64,000 nt of DNA from Amycolatopsis arida. Its GTDB lineage: Bacteria > Actinomycetota > Actinomycetes > Mycobacteriales > Pseudonocardiaceae. The position numbers and the translations under genes are program-made. A model generated the notes under the pieces. The model worked only from the letters and a program-made list of their open reading frames with translations, was not told the DNA's origin and did no database searches. Positions 1 to 8,451 of this stretch are shown here, in pieces. Numbering within the stretch: position 1 is the first letter of the stretch; each line of letters starts with the position of its first letter. The stretch lies in NCBI RefSeq assembly GCF_900115565.1, contig NZ_FOWW01000008.1, forward strand, positions 124,001 to 188,000. The letters are read 5' to 3'.

Positions 1-233
1 GTGTCCAGGTGCCGGCGCACGGCGGTGGGGCTGATGCCCAGCTCGTCGGCGACGGCCGCCGCGGTGATCGGCCCCTGCTCGAGCAGCAGCCGGGCGACCT
101 CGTGCCGGGTGCGCCCCTCGATCGAGGACACAGCGGGAGCGGCGGGAGCCCCGACCCCGGGCACGCCGGTGCCCGCCGGAGCCGCGCCGGACGCGCCGCT
201 CCGCTGGTGCCGGGAGGTGCCCTGGTTTTTCAC
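1..233 (-). CDS. sufR: SufR-like ArsR-family transcriptional regulator, N-terminal part (cut by window edge)
   Basis: Only the N-terminal part is inside the window. Read on the minus strand from a GTG at 233, it gives a Gly/Ala/Pro-rich tail of about 35 residues and then a winged-helix HTH with the core EGRTRHEVARLLLEQGPIT and ADELGISPTAVRRHL. That is typical of the Rv1460/SufR group, iron-sulfur-sensing repressors of the suf operon. Divergence from mptB is the same as in Mycobacterium, which supports the name. The C-terminal cluster-binding cysteines lie outside the window and cannot be checked. A perfect 12-bp palindrome sits just upstream of the start and could be its own operator. The family call is firm; the specific name rests on synteny. 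Confidence 0.75.
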   Translation of the reverse strand, partial: MKNQGTSRHQRSGASGAAPAGTGVPGVGAPAAPAVSSIEGRTRHEVARLLLEQGPITAAAVADELGISPTAVRRHLD

Positions 234-234
234 A

Positions 235-246
235 ACACAATTGTGT
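235..246. promoter_or_regulatory. Palindromic operator candidate between sufR and mptB
   Basis: ACACAATTGTGT is a perfect 12-bp palindrome located 2-13 bases upstream of the sufR GTG. It overlaps the inferred transcription start, with a minus-strand -10-like TACGAC at 245-250. Mycobacterial SufR is known to bind an ACACT-N5-TGTGA type inverted repeat before its own gene, so autoregulation is a reasonable inference. No binding evidence is visible beyond symmetry and position. Confidence 0.5.
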
Positions 247-329
247 CGTATTTCGCCGGGAGGGGCAAAGATCGCCGGGATCGTGGTGACCGGACTCACG
301 TCGACCGGCGAATCGATACGCTCTCGGGC

Positions 330-1973
330 GTGGCAGCGGGCAACAGCGAGGCGGAGCGGCAGCCGGGCGCGACCGGCGACACCGTTCTCATGGCCGACAG
401 GTCCCCGGTGCGGCCACGCCCCGCGGCGCCGCTGACCGGACAGGAGCGGCACGCCTTCACCGTGGTGCGACTGTTCGGCACGGTCGGCGCGCTCTTCCTC
501 GCGTTCGGCTCGCTCGGCGCGGGCGCGGCGCCGGTCCGCAACCCGGTGCTCGAGCTACCGGTGCTGCGGCTGTTCGCCCGCATCCCGACCGTCTCGCTGG
601 CCGTCGCGCTGACCGGGATGGCGATGATGGTCATCGGCTGGCTGCTGCTGGGCCGGTTCGCCCGGCCCGGCCGCGAACGGATGGCCGGCCGCGGCGACCT
701 CTACCGCACGCTCGTGGTGTGGGCGGCGCCACTGGCGGTGATCCCCCCGCTGTTCTCCCGTGACGTCTACAGCTACCTCGCGCAGAGCGAGATCGTGCAC
801 CGCGGGATGGACCCGTACGCGCTCGGCCCGGCCGAGGCACTCGGCATCGCCGACCCGCTCACCAGCGGCGTGTCCAACATCTGGAAGGAGACACCGGCGC
901 CGTACGGTCCGCTCTTCCTCACCGTCGGCAGCTGGATCTCCGCGGTGACCGGCACCAACATCACCGGCGGGGTGCTGCTGCAGCGCGCGGTGGCGCTGGT
1001 CGGGTTGGTGCTCATCGTGTGGGCACTGCCCCGGCTGGCCGCCCGGTTCGGGGTGCAGCCGACCACCGCGCTGTGGCTGGGCGCGGCGAACCCGCTGGTG
1101 CTGTTCCACCTGGTCGCCGGCGCGCACAACGAGGCGCTCGGCATCGGGCTGATGATGGCCGGCCTCGAGTTGGGGATCCGCCGGCTACCGGTGCGGGTCA
1201 AGGGCGACAGCCCACCCCCGCTGGCCCGGGGAGAGATCCCGTTCATCGTGCTCGGCGCCACGGTGATCACCCTGGGCGCGATGGTCAAGATCCACGCGAT
1301 CGTGGCGCTCGGCTTCTTCGGCGTGATGATCGCTCGCCGCTGGCACGGCCGGCTGGTCGACCTGCTCCGCGCGGGCGCGCTGATGGCGGCGGTGTTCGTG
1401 GTGGTGACCGTCGCCGTCTGTGTCGGCACCGGGCTCGGCTTCGGTTGGATCGGCGCGCTCGGCACCCCCGGCGCGGTGTGGAGCCTGCTCTCCCCGGTCA
1501 GCGAGCTCGCGCAGCTCGGCGGGGTCCTCGGCATCGCGCTGGGCCTCGGCAACCACACCGCGTCGCTGATCGCGATCCTCGGCCTGCTCGGCTACGGGGT
1601 GGCCGCCGCCATCACCGTGAAGTTCCTGTGGGACAGCTTCCGCTGGCGCTACCGGCCGATGATCGGGCTCGGCGTGTCGCTGGGCGCGTTCATGATGCTG
1701 CACGTCTCGATGCAGCCGTGGTGGCTGCTGTGGGCGGTGATCCCGCTCGCCGCGGCGGCCGGCACGTCCCGGTTCCGGGTGGTGGCGACCGCGGTCAGCG
1801 CCGTGCTCGCGCTGCTCATCTCCCCCACCGGCGGCACTTTCGAGGGCCGGTCCTACGTGGTGGCGCAGGCGCACCTGGCCGCCGCCGTGGTGGTGGTGCT
1901 GGCGGTGCTGGTGGTCCACCGGGTCGCGCCGATGGTGTTCCGGCGGGAGCGGCGAGCCCCGATCGGCGGGTAG
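330..1973 (+). CDS. mptB: Polyprenol-phosphomannose-dependent alpha-1,6-mannosyltransferase MptB
   Basis: This is an integral-membrane GT-C glycosyltransferase that transfers mannose from decaprenyl-phosphomannose onto the alpha-1,6-mannan core of lipomannan-type glycolipids. The protein is very hydrophobic, with about a dozen membrane segments and the loop motif FSRDVYSYLAQ (residues 142-152) characteristic of MptA/MptB. It also has the downstream PYGPLFLT and GAHNEALGIGLMMAGLELG segments. I start it at GTG 330 (547 aa), nearer the roughly 590 aa of mycobacterial homologues; ATG 390 is the alternative, and neither has a good ribosome site. Divergence from sufR and the following ABC/ctaA genes match the Rv1459c neighbourhood. 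Confidence 0.85.
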   Translation: MAAGNSEAERQPGATGDTVLMADRSPVRPRPAAPLTGQERHAFTVVRLFGTVGALFLAFGSLGAGAAPVRNPVLELPVLRLFARIPTVSLAVALTGMAMMVIGWLLLGRFARPGRERMAGRGDLYRTLVVWAAPLAVIPPLFSRDVYSYLAQSEIVHRGMDPYALGPAEALGIADPLTSGVSNIWKETPAPYGPLFLTVGSWISAVTGTNITGGVLLQRAVALVGLVLIVWALPRLAARFGVQPTTALWLGAANPLVLFHLVAGAHNEALGIGLMMAGLELGIRRLPVRVKGDSPPPLARGEIPFIVLGATVITLGAMVKIHAIVALGFFGVMIARRWHGRLVDLLRAGALMAAVFVVVTVAVCVGTGLGFGWIGALGTPGAVWSLLSPVSELAQLGGVLGIALGLGNHTASLIAILGLLGYGVAAAITVKFLWDSFRWRYRPMIGLGVSLGAFMMLHVSMQPWWLLWAVIPLAAAAGTSRFRVVATAVSAVLALLISPTGGTFEGRSYVVAQAHLAAAVVVVLAVLVVHRVAPMVFRRERRAPIGG

Positions 1974-2087
1974 CACCGCTCGAGCCGGCCCACGCCCTGA
2001 CGTGCGCGCGCACCTCCCGAGTTCCGTCGCCTCGGCTACCCGACGCCGGAGGCGGGCGCGCCGCGTGACGCCGTACCCTTACCGGTT

Positions 2088-3014
2088 GTGAGTGCACCCG
2101 CCGTCCAGATCACCGGGCTGGTGAAGCGTTTCGGCGGCACCACGGCGGTCGACGGCCTCGACCTCGACCTGCCCCGTGGCACGCTGCTGGCCCTCCTCGG
2201 CCCCAACGGCGCGGGCAAGACCACCACCGTCGAGGTGTGCGAGGGATTCCTGCGGCCGGACACCGGCACCGTGCGCGTCCTCGGGCTCGACCCGGCGCGG
2301 GACGGCGCCGCGCTGCGCCCGCGGATCGGGGTGATGCCGCAGGGCGGCGGGGCCTACCCCGGGGTGCGCGCCGACGAGATGCTCGGGCTGGTGGCCGCCT
2401 GCGCCGCCCGGCCGCTGGACCCGGCGTGGCTGCTCGACGTGCTCGGCCTCGGCCCGGTACGACGCACCCCGTTCAAACGGCTCTCCGGCGGCCAGCAGCA
2501 GCGACTGTCCCTGGCCTGCGCGCTGGTCGGCCGGCCCGAGCTGGTGTTCCTCGACGAGCCCACCGCCGGCATGGACCCGCAGGCCCGCCGGCTGGTCTGG
2601 GAGCTGCTCGGGGCGCTGCGCGCGGACGGGGTGAGCGTGCTGCTCACCACCCACCGGATGGAGGAGGCCGAGGCGCTGGCCGACACCGTGGTGATCGTCG
2701 ACCACGGCCGGGTCGTCGCGCAGGGCTCGCCGCACGCCCTGACCGCCGAGCGGGCCGAGGCCGCGCAGCTCCGCTTCCGCGCCCGGCCCGGGCTGGACAT
2801 CGAGCTGCTCTCCGCCGCGCTGCCCGAGGGCTACCTGGTCCGCGAGTCCTCCCCCGGCGCCTACCGGGTCGAGGGGCTGGTGGACCCGCAGGTCGTGTCG
2901 ACGGTCACCGCGTGGTGCGCCCAGCACGGGGTGCTGGCCGAGGAGCTGCACGTCGGCCGGCGAGACCTGGAGGAGGTCTTCCTGGAGCTGACCGGACGGG
3001 AGCCGCGCCCGTGA
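2088..3014 (+). CDS. ABC transporter ATP-binding protein (Rv1458c-like)
   Basis: This is the nucleotide-binding subunit of an ABC-2 type exporter, 308 aa. Walker A GPNGAGKTT is near residues 38-46, the signature LSGGQQQR at 132-139, and Walker B LVFLDEPTAGMD at 152-163 with catalytic Glu157. The C-terminal 80 residues are the extension common in drug or lipid-linked ABC-2 ATPases. GTG 2088 follows a -10-like TACCCT (2074-2079) closely, so the message may be nearly leaderless. Its stop overlaps the next gene by 4 bases (GTGA), so the two are translationally coupled. The substrate is unknown; the conserved link with mptB and ctaA suggests envelope biogenesis or cytochrome assembly, but that is inference. 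Confidence 0.9.
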   Translation: MSAPAVQITGLVKRFGGTTAVDGLDLDLPRGTLLALLGPNGAGKTTTVEVCEGFLRPDTGTVRVLGLDPARDGAALRPRIGVMPQGGGAYPGVRADEMLGLVAACAARPLDPAWLLDVLGLGPVRRTPFKRLSGGQQQRLSLACALVGRPELVFLDEPTAGMDPQARRLVWELLGALRADGVSVLLTTHRMEEAEALADTVVIVDHGRVVAQGSPHALTAERAEAAQLRFRARPGLDIELLSAALPEGYLVRESSPGAYRVEGLVDPQVVSTVTAWCAQHGVLAEELHVGRRDLEEVFLELTGREPRP

Positions 3015-3811
3015 CCGCCGAGACCGGGTCCCGGTTCGCGTCGGGCACCTTCACCCCCGCGCCCGGCCGCGGTCGGCTGGGGCACATGCTGCTCACCCAC
3101 GCGCGGGTGGAGACGGCGTTGACCCTGCGGCACGGCGAGCAGGTGCTGCTCACCCTGCTGATCCCGCTGGCACTGCTGGTCGGGCTCACCCTGCTGGACG
3201 TCCTGCCGCTCGGCGCGCCGGACGGCGCGGCGCGGGTGGACTGGGTGGCGCCGCGCATCCTGGCCCTCGCGGTGATGTCGTCGGCGTTCACCGGGCAGGC
3301 CATCGCGCTGGGCTTCGACCGGCGCTACGGCGTGCTCAAGCGGCTGGCGGCCACCGCGCTGCCGCGCTGGCTGCTGGTCGCCGGTCGGCTGCTGGCCGCG
3401 CTGGTGGTGGTCGTGCTGCAGGTGGCCGTGCTCGGCGGGGTGGCCGCGCTGCTCGGCTGGTCGCCGTCGGCGTCGGGGTTGCTCGCCGGCGCGGTGCTGC
3501 TGGTGGTCGGGACGCTGGCGTTCGGCGCGCTGGGTGTGCTGCTCGGCGGGGCGCTGCGGGCCGAGGCGGTGCTGGCGCTGGCGAACATCGTCTGGTTCGT
3601 GCTGCTGCTCGCCGGCGGCATCCTGCTCGCCCCGGCGGCGCTGCCCGGGGTGGTCGGCGACCTCGTGCGGCTGCTGCCGTCCGGCGCGCTGGCCGAGGGC
3701 CTGCGGGCCGCGCTGACCGACGGGGCGTTCACCCCGGCGCCGGTGCTGGTGCTGCTGGCCTGGGCGGTCGCGGCCGGTGCGCTGGCCACCCGGACGACAC
3801 GGCTGGCCTAG
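3011..3811 (+). CDS. ABC-2 type transporter permease (Rv1457c-like)
   Basis: This 266-aa membrane subunit pairs with the ATPase just upstream. The N-terminal 30 residues are soluble, then about six hydrophobic segments follow, beginning with VLLTLLIPLALLVGLTLL. The interior YGVLKRLAATALPRWLLV segment, between the second and third helices, is the usual ABC-2 cytoplasmic coupling region. The start is GTG 3011, overlapping the upstream stop. Ala/Leu/Val content is extreme, as normal for these permeases in high-GC hosts. Function depends on the partner; the substrate cannot be read from sequence. Confidence 0.88.
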   Translation: MTAETGSRFASGTFTPAPGRGRLGHMLLTHARVETALTLRHGEQVLLTLLIPLALLVGLTLLDVLPLGAPDGAARVDWVAPRILALAVMSSAFTGQAIALGFDRRYGVLKRLAATALPRWLLVAGRLLAALVVVVLQVAVLGGVAALLGWSPSASGLLAGAVLLVVGTLAFGALGVLLGGALRAEAVLALANIVWFVLLLAGGILLAPAALPGVVGDLVRLLPSGALAEGLRAALTDGAFTPAPVLVLLAWAVAAGALATRTTRLA

Positions 3812-3819
3812 CCGCTCAT

Positions 3820-3825
3820 TACCAT
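3820..3825 (+). promoter_or_regulatory. -10 element of a leaderless ctaA promoter
   Basis: TACCAT lies 6 bases before the GTG start at 3832, so initiation about 7 bases downstream of the hexamer would make a leaderless mRNA. No ribosome-binding site is present before the start. Several other genes in the window show the same spacing. Confidence 0.45.
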
Positions 3826-3831
3826 CGATTC

Positions 3832-4803
3832 GTGCAGATATCCCGGCTGATCGCGCGCCTGCCCTACCCGTCCGCGACGCTCCAGCGGGGCGCGGCGATC
3901 GCCGCGATCATCGCCCAGGGCGGCATCGGTGTCACCGGGTCGATCGTCCGGGTCACCGGCTCCGGGCTGGCCTGCCCCACCTGGCCGCAGTGCTTCGAGG
4001 GCAGCATGTTCCCCGTCCAGCATCCCGAGTACGCGGCGCTGAACACCTGGATCGAGTTCGGCAACCGGATGCTCACCGGGGTCGTCGTGCTGGTGGCGGC
4101 GTTGTGTGTGGTGGTGGCGTGGCGGGTGTGGCTGGACCACCCGGAGCGGAAGCGGCTGCTCGCGCTGGCGTGGACGATGCCGGCCGGGGTGGTCGCGCAG
4201 GCCGTGATCGGCGGGCTGACCGTGCTCACCGGGCTGCTCTGGTGGACCGTCGCGATCCACTTCCTGGCCTCCACGGTGCTGGTGTGGTTGGCGACGGTGC
4301 TGCTGCACGCGTTCGGCGAGGGCGACACGCCGCCGCGTTGGCGGGTGCCGCCGGTGGGGCGGGGCCTGCTGGTGGCGCTGGTGGTCGCGCTGGCCGGGAC
4401 GCTGGTGGCCGGCACCACGGTGACCGGTGCCGGGCCGCACGGCGGCGACTCGGACGTGCCGCGGTTGCAGGCTCCGATCGAGACACTGGTGCAGGTGCAC
4501 GCCGCGATGCTGGTGACGTACCTGGTGGTGCTGGCGGTGTTCGGGCTGCAGCTGCTCAGGGTGGGCGCCGACCGCCGGCTGTGGCGGCGCTACGGGGTGA
4601 CCTGGGCGGTCGCGCTGGCGCAGGGTGGCCTCGGGTCGCTGCAGCACGCGCTCGGAGTGCCGGAGGAGCTGGTGTCGCTGCACGTGCTCGGCGCGATGGC
4701 GGTGATCGTCACGACCGCCACGCTCTGGTGCGCCGCCCGCGACCGTGGCCCCGCGGTCGGCCACTCCCCCGCCACGGAGCCCGCGCTGGCGATCACCCGG
4801 TGA
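3832..4803 (+). CDS. ctaA: Heme A synthase CtaA (COX15 family)
   Basis: It oxidises the C8 methyl of heme O to heme A for the aa3 cytochrome c oxidase. The 323-aa protein has eight predicted membrane helices. The start includes IAQGGIGVTGSIVRVTGSGL followed by ACPTWPQC, the CtaA hallmark with its paired cysteines in the first extracytoplasmic loop. Further motifs are NRMLTGVV, HFLASTVLVW and LQVHAAML-type helices that carry the heme-ligating histidines, and a final LQHALGVPEELVSLHVLGAM. It follows the ABC permease by 20 bases but seems to have its own promoter. Its partner ctaB (heme O synthase) lies at 12.7-13.7 kb on the other strand. Confidence 0.95.
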   Translation: MQISRLIARLPYPSATLQRGAAIAAIIAQGGIGVTGSIVRVTGSGLACPTWPQCFEGSMFPVQHPEYAALNTWIEFGNRMLTGVVVLVAALCVVVAWRVWLDHPERKRLLALAWTMPAGVVAQAVIGGLTVLTGLLWWTVAIHFLASTVLVWLATVLLHAFGEGDTPPRWRVPPVGRGLLVALVVALAGTLVAGTTVTGAGPHGGDSDVPRLQAPIETLVQVHAAMLVTYLVVLAVFGLQLLRVGADRRLWRRYGVTWAVALAQGGLGSLQHALGVPEELVSLHVLGAMAVIVTTATLWCAARDRGPAVGHSPATEPALAITR

Positions 4804-5008
4804 GCCGGACACCGCGGATTTCCTCGTCACCCCCAGCCCCGACGTGGTGTGGCGGAGTCCGCTCGCTGTTTCCTCGGCGTCACCTCCGGGCGGTCCGCCG
4901 GTCACGGTGCGCCGCTAGGCTGGCCGGGGTCGAGCCGCGATTCATCCGGTTCGTCCCCGCTGTCCACTAACGAGCCCCTCCCCTACGAAATCGAGGTCGC
5001 ACCACGTC

Positions 5009-5959
5009 ATGAGCAGCGCACCAGCCCCGTCCGCCGAGCGGGCGGCTTCCAAACCGATCGTCTCCGGCCAGCGCAGCACCGTCGAGATGGTCGTCCTCAA
5101 GGCGTTCCTGCTCATCCCGTTCCTGGCGCTGGTCGCGGCCGTGCCGTTCGCCTGGGGGTGGGGGCTCAACTGGGTGGACGTCGGACTGGCCGTGGCCTTC
5201 TACACGCTGGCCACGCTCGGCGTCACCGTCGGCTATCACCGGTACTTCACCCACGGCGCGTTCAAGACGAACCGCCCGCTGCGGATCGCGCTGGCCATCG
5301 CCGGCAGCATGGCGGTGCAGGGGTCGGTGATCTTCTGGGTGGCCAGCCACCGGCGGCACCACGCCTTCGCCGACCGGGAGGGTGACCCGCACTCGCCGTG
5401 GCTGTTCGGCACCTCGCCGACGGCGCTGCTGCGGGGGTTCTGGCACGCGCACATGGGCTGGATGTTCCAGCGTGAGGTGACCAACTACGAGCGGTTCGCA
5501 CCAGACCTGGTGGGCGACCCCGATCTGCGGGTGGTGAACCGGCTGTTCTGGCTGTGGATCACGTTGAGCCTCGCGCTGCCGGCGGCACTGGGCGGCCTGC
5601 TCACCTGGTCGTGGTGGGGTGCGGTGACCGCGTTCTTCTGGGCCGGACTGGTGCGGATCGCCTTCCTGCACCACGTGACGTGGTCGGTGAACTCGGTGTG
5701 CCACATGGTCGGGTCGCGGCCGTTCACCAGTCGGGACAAGGCGGCGAACTTCTGGCCGCTGGCGATCCTGTCGATGGGCGAGTCGTGGCACAACTCGCAC
5801 CACGCGGACCCGACCTGCGCCCGGCACGGCGTGCTGCGCGGGCAGGTGGACATCTCCGCGCGGCTGATCTGGATCTTCGAGAAGCTCGGCTGGGCCCACG
5901 ACGTCCGCTGGCCCCGCCCGGAGCGCCTCGCCGCCAAGCTCGTCAAGCGCCCCGCGTAG
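5009..5959 (+). CDS. Membrane fatty acyl-CoA desaturase (delta-9 type)
   Basis: This is an integral-membrane di-iron desaturase that puts a cis double bond in long-chain acyl chains, 316 aa. All three histidine boxes are present: HRYFTH at 77-82, HRRHH at 114-118 and HNSHH at 261-265, with four hydrophobic helices around them as in stearoyl-CoA desaturases. The ATG start is used; upstream there is a TAGGCT hexamer (4916-4921) that could be its -10 element. It stands alone, with no linked reductase, so electron donors must be encoded elsewhere. It resembles mycobacterial DesA3 and bacterial OLE1-type enzymes; chain specificity is not readable. Confidence 0.92.
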   Translation: MSSAPAPSAERAASKPIVSGQRSTVEMVVLKAFLLIPFLALVAAVPFAWGWGLNWVDVGLAVAFYTLATLGVTVGYHRYFTHGAFKTNRPLRIALAIAGSMAVQGSVIFWVASHRRHHAFADREGDPHSPWLFGTSPTALLRGFWHAHMGWMFQREVTNYERFAPDLVGDPDLRVVNRLFWLWITLSLALPAALGGLLTWSWWGAVTAFFWAGLVRIAFLHHVTWSVNSVCHMVGSRPFTSRDKAANFWPLAILSMGESWHNSHHADPTCARHGVLRGQVDISARLIWIFEKLGWAHDVRWPRPERLAAKLVKRPA

Positions 5960-6044
5960 GGACCCGTCCGGGCCTGGCTGGTGCGTGCCCGGTAGGGCCT
6001 GTCGAGGACGGAAACTGTCCGCCATCGCTGCCACACTGAGTAGC

Positions 6045-7016
6045 GTGAAGACGACCTCCGCGCGGCTGCTGACGTTGCTCGGCCTGCTGCAGAGTCGCCG
6101 CGAGTGGCCGGGGTCCGAGTTGGCCGAGCGGCTCGGGGTGAGTACCCGGACCGTGCGGCGGGACGTCGACACGCTGCGGGCACTCGACTATCCGGTCGAG
6201 GTGGCACTGGGACCGGCCGGCGGGTACCGGCTCGGGGCCGGTGCGACGCTACCGCCGCTGCTGCTGGACGACGAGGAGGCCGTGGCCGTCGCGGTGGGCC
6301 TGCGCACCGCCGCCGGCAGCGGGGTCGGCGGCGTCGGGGAGACGGCGCCGCGGGCGCTGGCGAAGCTGGAGCGGATGCTGCCGGACCGGCTGCGCCGCCG
6401 GATCGGCGCCCTCCAGGTGTCCACCGTGGACGTCCCGGGACGGCCGGTGGTGGACGCCGCCGAGTTGGCCGCGGTGGCCGCCGCCTGCCGCGACCGCGAG
6501 TGCCTGCGGTTCGACTACCGGGACCGCGCCGGTCGGGAGCAGCGGCGGGAGGCCGAGCCGCACGAGCTGGTCGCCTGGGGCGGGCGATGGTACCTGGTGG
6601 CGTGGGACCGCGGGCGGGAGGGCTGGCGGACGTTCCGGGTGGACCGGATGCGCTGCCGGACGCCGACCGGGCCGCGGTTCCCGCCGCGCCCGGTGCCGGG
6701 CGGGAACCCGGCGGCGTTCGTCACCGCGAGCGTGGCCAGGGCGTGGCCGCACACGGCGACGGTGGTGCTGGCGGTGCCCGCGGAGTCGGAGGTCGCGCGG
6801 GCCGCGGCGACCTACGGGCGGATCGAGCCGGTGGACGCCGACCACTGCCGGCTGCGGCTCGGCGCGGACTCCCCGCACGCGTTGGTGTTCCTGCTCGGCG
6901 GGCTGGAGGTCGACTTCGTGCTGGAGGACCCGCCGGAGCTGGCCGAGCGGCTCCGGCGGCAGGCCGACCGGCTCCGCCGCGCCGCGGCTCCCCCGGGCCG
7001 GTTCGCCCGGCGCTAG
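6045..7016 (+). CDS. YafY-type transcriptional regulator (HTH + WYL domain)
   Basis: This 323-aa regulator has an N-terminal HTH_11 (SELAERLGVSTRTVRRDVDT, about residues 20-45) and a central WYL domain. The WYL core is recognisable as ECLRFDYRDRAGREQRREAEP followed by RWYLVAWDRGREGWRTFRVDRM. A C-terminal extension (WCX type) ends the protein. WYL domains sense nucleic-acid or nucleotide ligands in several families. I chose GTG 6045, which has no leader and sits just after a CACACT-like hexamer; in-frame ATG 5985 is too far upstream. The regulator is followed by the convergent ATP-grasp gene, so its target is not obvious. Confidence 0.88.
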   Translation: MKTTSARLLTLLGLLQSRREWPGSELAERLGVSTRTVRRDVDTLRALDYPVEVALGPAGGYRLGAGATLPPLLLDDEEAVAVAVGLRTAAGSGVGGVGETAPRALAKLERMLPDRLRRRIGALQVSTVDVPGRPVVDAAELAAVAAACRDRECLRFDYRDRAGREQRREAEPHELVAWGGRWYLVAWDRGREGWRTFRVDRMRCRTPTGPRFPPRPVPGGNPAAFVTASVARAWPHTATVVLAVPAESEVARAAATYGRIEPVDADHCRLRLGADSPHALVFLLGGLEVDFVLEDPPELAERLRRQADRLRRAAAPPGRFARR

Positions 7017-7129
7017 CCGGACTCCGTTCCCTGACGGCAACCCACCACACCACAGCGGCCGCGCGTCGTCCACCGCTACACGCGCGAACCCGTCCTACCC
7101 ATCGGAGAGTGTGACGGACCGTTCGGCGG

Positions 7130-8032
7130 CTATCCGGCGAGCTGGCGGCGGACGGCCGAGGCGAACCGGAGCGGGGCGGCGGGGTCGGCGTAGCGAAAGC
7201 CGAGTGAGGGCTCGGTGAGCTCTAGCTCCAGCAGCAGCGGCGCGCCGTCCACGCCGCGGAGCAGGTCCACCCGCGCGTACAGCAGCTCGCCGCGCGGCAC
7301 GCCCAGCACGCCCGCCGCCGCGTCCAGCACGTCCTCCGCCACCCTGCGGAACGCCGGCTCCGGCTCGGCCACCCCGAGCCGCTCCGACACGTACAGCCCC
7401 GATCCGTCCAGATCGGACCCGGTGAGCATCGCGCCCTTGGTGAACGCGTGCGAGTAGATCCCGCCGAAGAACACCAGCGCCGTCTCGCCTTCGGCATCCA
7501 CATGCGACTGGTAGGGCTGCACCAGCACGGTGTGCCCGGCACCGTGCAGGGTGGCCAGGTGCCGCTCGGCCTCGTCCCGCGCCCCCGGCACGAACCGGGC
7601 CGCCCCGATCGAGCCGACCCCCACCGCCGGCTTCAGCACGAACTCGACGTCCGGCCACGCCGGCGTGACACCCGGCGCCACCAGCTCGGTCGGCACGGCC
7701 GGCACCCCGGCCGCGGCCAGCTCGGGCAGGTACGCCTTGTCGGTGTTCCACCGGACCACCCGCGCCGGATTGCGCAGCCCCGGCGCCCGGTCGCACCACG
7801 CGAGGAACTCGTCCCGCCGGTCGGTGTAGTCCCAGGTGGAGCGCACGATCACCAGATCGGCGGCGGCGAAGTCGACGCCGGGGTCGTCCCAGGGCGCCCA
7901 CCGCGCGGACACGCCCACCTCGGCCAGCGCGTCCGGCAGCGCCCGCTCGTCGCCGTCACCCTCGGGCAGCTTGGCGCAGCTGGCCAGCACGACCTCGCTC
8001 ACCGGCACTGGGCTCATCGGCGCTGGGCTCAT
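7130..8032 (-). CDS. ATP-grasp domain protein (RimK/glutathione-synthetase-like)
   Basis: This 300-aa protein carries an ATP-grasp ligase fold: an N-terminal region with VIVRSTWDYTDRRDEFLAW, an ATP-binding VLKPAVGVGSIGAARF loop, VLVQPYQSHVDAEGETALVF, and a Mg-binding LLELELTEPSLGF segment. Such enzymes join a carboxylate to an amine or thiol through an acyl phosphate; the substrate here is unknown. ATG 8032 overlaps the stop of the upstream gene (ATGA), so the two are coupled. A 15-base tandem duplication at the start gives a second in-frame ATG at 8017, with a GTG at 8002. It converges with the WYL gene. Confidence 0.82.
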   Translation of the reverse strand: MSPAPMSPVPVSEVVLASCAKLPEGDGDERALPDALAEVGVSARWAPWDDPGVDFAAADLVIVRSTWDYTDRRDEFLAWCDRAPGLRNPARVVRWNTDKAYLPELAAAGVPAVPTELVAPGVTPAWPDVEFVLKPAVGVGSIGAARFVPGARDEAERHLATLHGAGHTVLVQPYQSHVDAEGETALVFFGGIYSHAFTKGAMLTGSDLDGSGLYVSERLGVAEPEPAFRRVAEDVLDAAAGVLGVPRGELLYARVDLLRGVDGAPLLLELELTEPSLGFRYADPAAPLRFASAVRRQLAG

Positions 8033-8403
8033 CGGTGCAGTGGCGAGCCGGCCATCCGCCGCCGGTGCTCGGGCCCGATCGCGGTGGAGTTCACCGTCTC
8101 GGCGTCCCACTCGGCGGGCTCCAGGTCGGGCACGGCCGCGACGAGCGCCTCGCCGGTCGCCACGTCGGGCACGATCACGTCACCCAGCGCGCCGTCGGCG
8201 CCGACCAGCACCACCCGCGCGCCGACCCGGCCGATGTACTCCACCACGCCCCGCGCCGGCTTGCCGTGCCGCTCGACGAAGCCGCGCGCCGCGTCCAGTT
8301 GGGCCTCGGTTGGCTCCGGGGTCGCCTTCTCGGTCTGCTCAGCCACGAGCACGAAGTCTAGAGGCCCAGGGCCCGCGGCGCGGAACATCGTGGCGGTGGC
8401 CAT
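8029..8403 (-). CDS. Conserved hypothetical protein upstream of the ATP-grasp gene
   Basis: This small soluble protein of 124 aa is read from ATG 8403; GTG 8412 would add three residues. I do not recognise a named family. It is acidic, with no signal peptide or membrane segment, and contains an ARVVLVGADGALGDVIVPDV stretch like a beta-hairpin core. The C-terminus is basic (IGPEHRRRMAGSPLHR). Its 4-base overlap with the ATP-grasp gene suggests the two act together. It diverges from the quinone oxidoreductase gene across only 48 bases. Confidence 0.6.
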   Translation of the reverse strand: MATATMFRAAGPGPLDFVLVAEQTEKATPEPTEAQLDAARGFVERHGKPARGVVEYIGRVGARVVLVGADGALGDVIVPDVATGEALVAAVPDLEPAEWDAETVNSTAIGPEHRRRMAGSPLHR

Positions 8404-8451
8404 AGTTGGCACAGGCGGAAAAGATCACCCCTGCGAGGCGAGGAGGACGGC

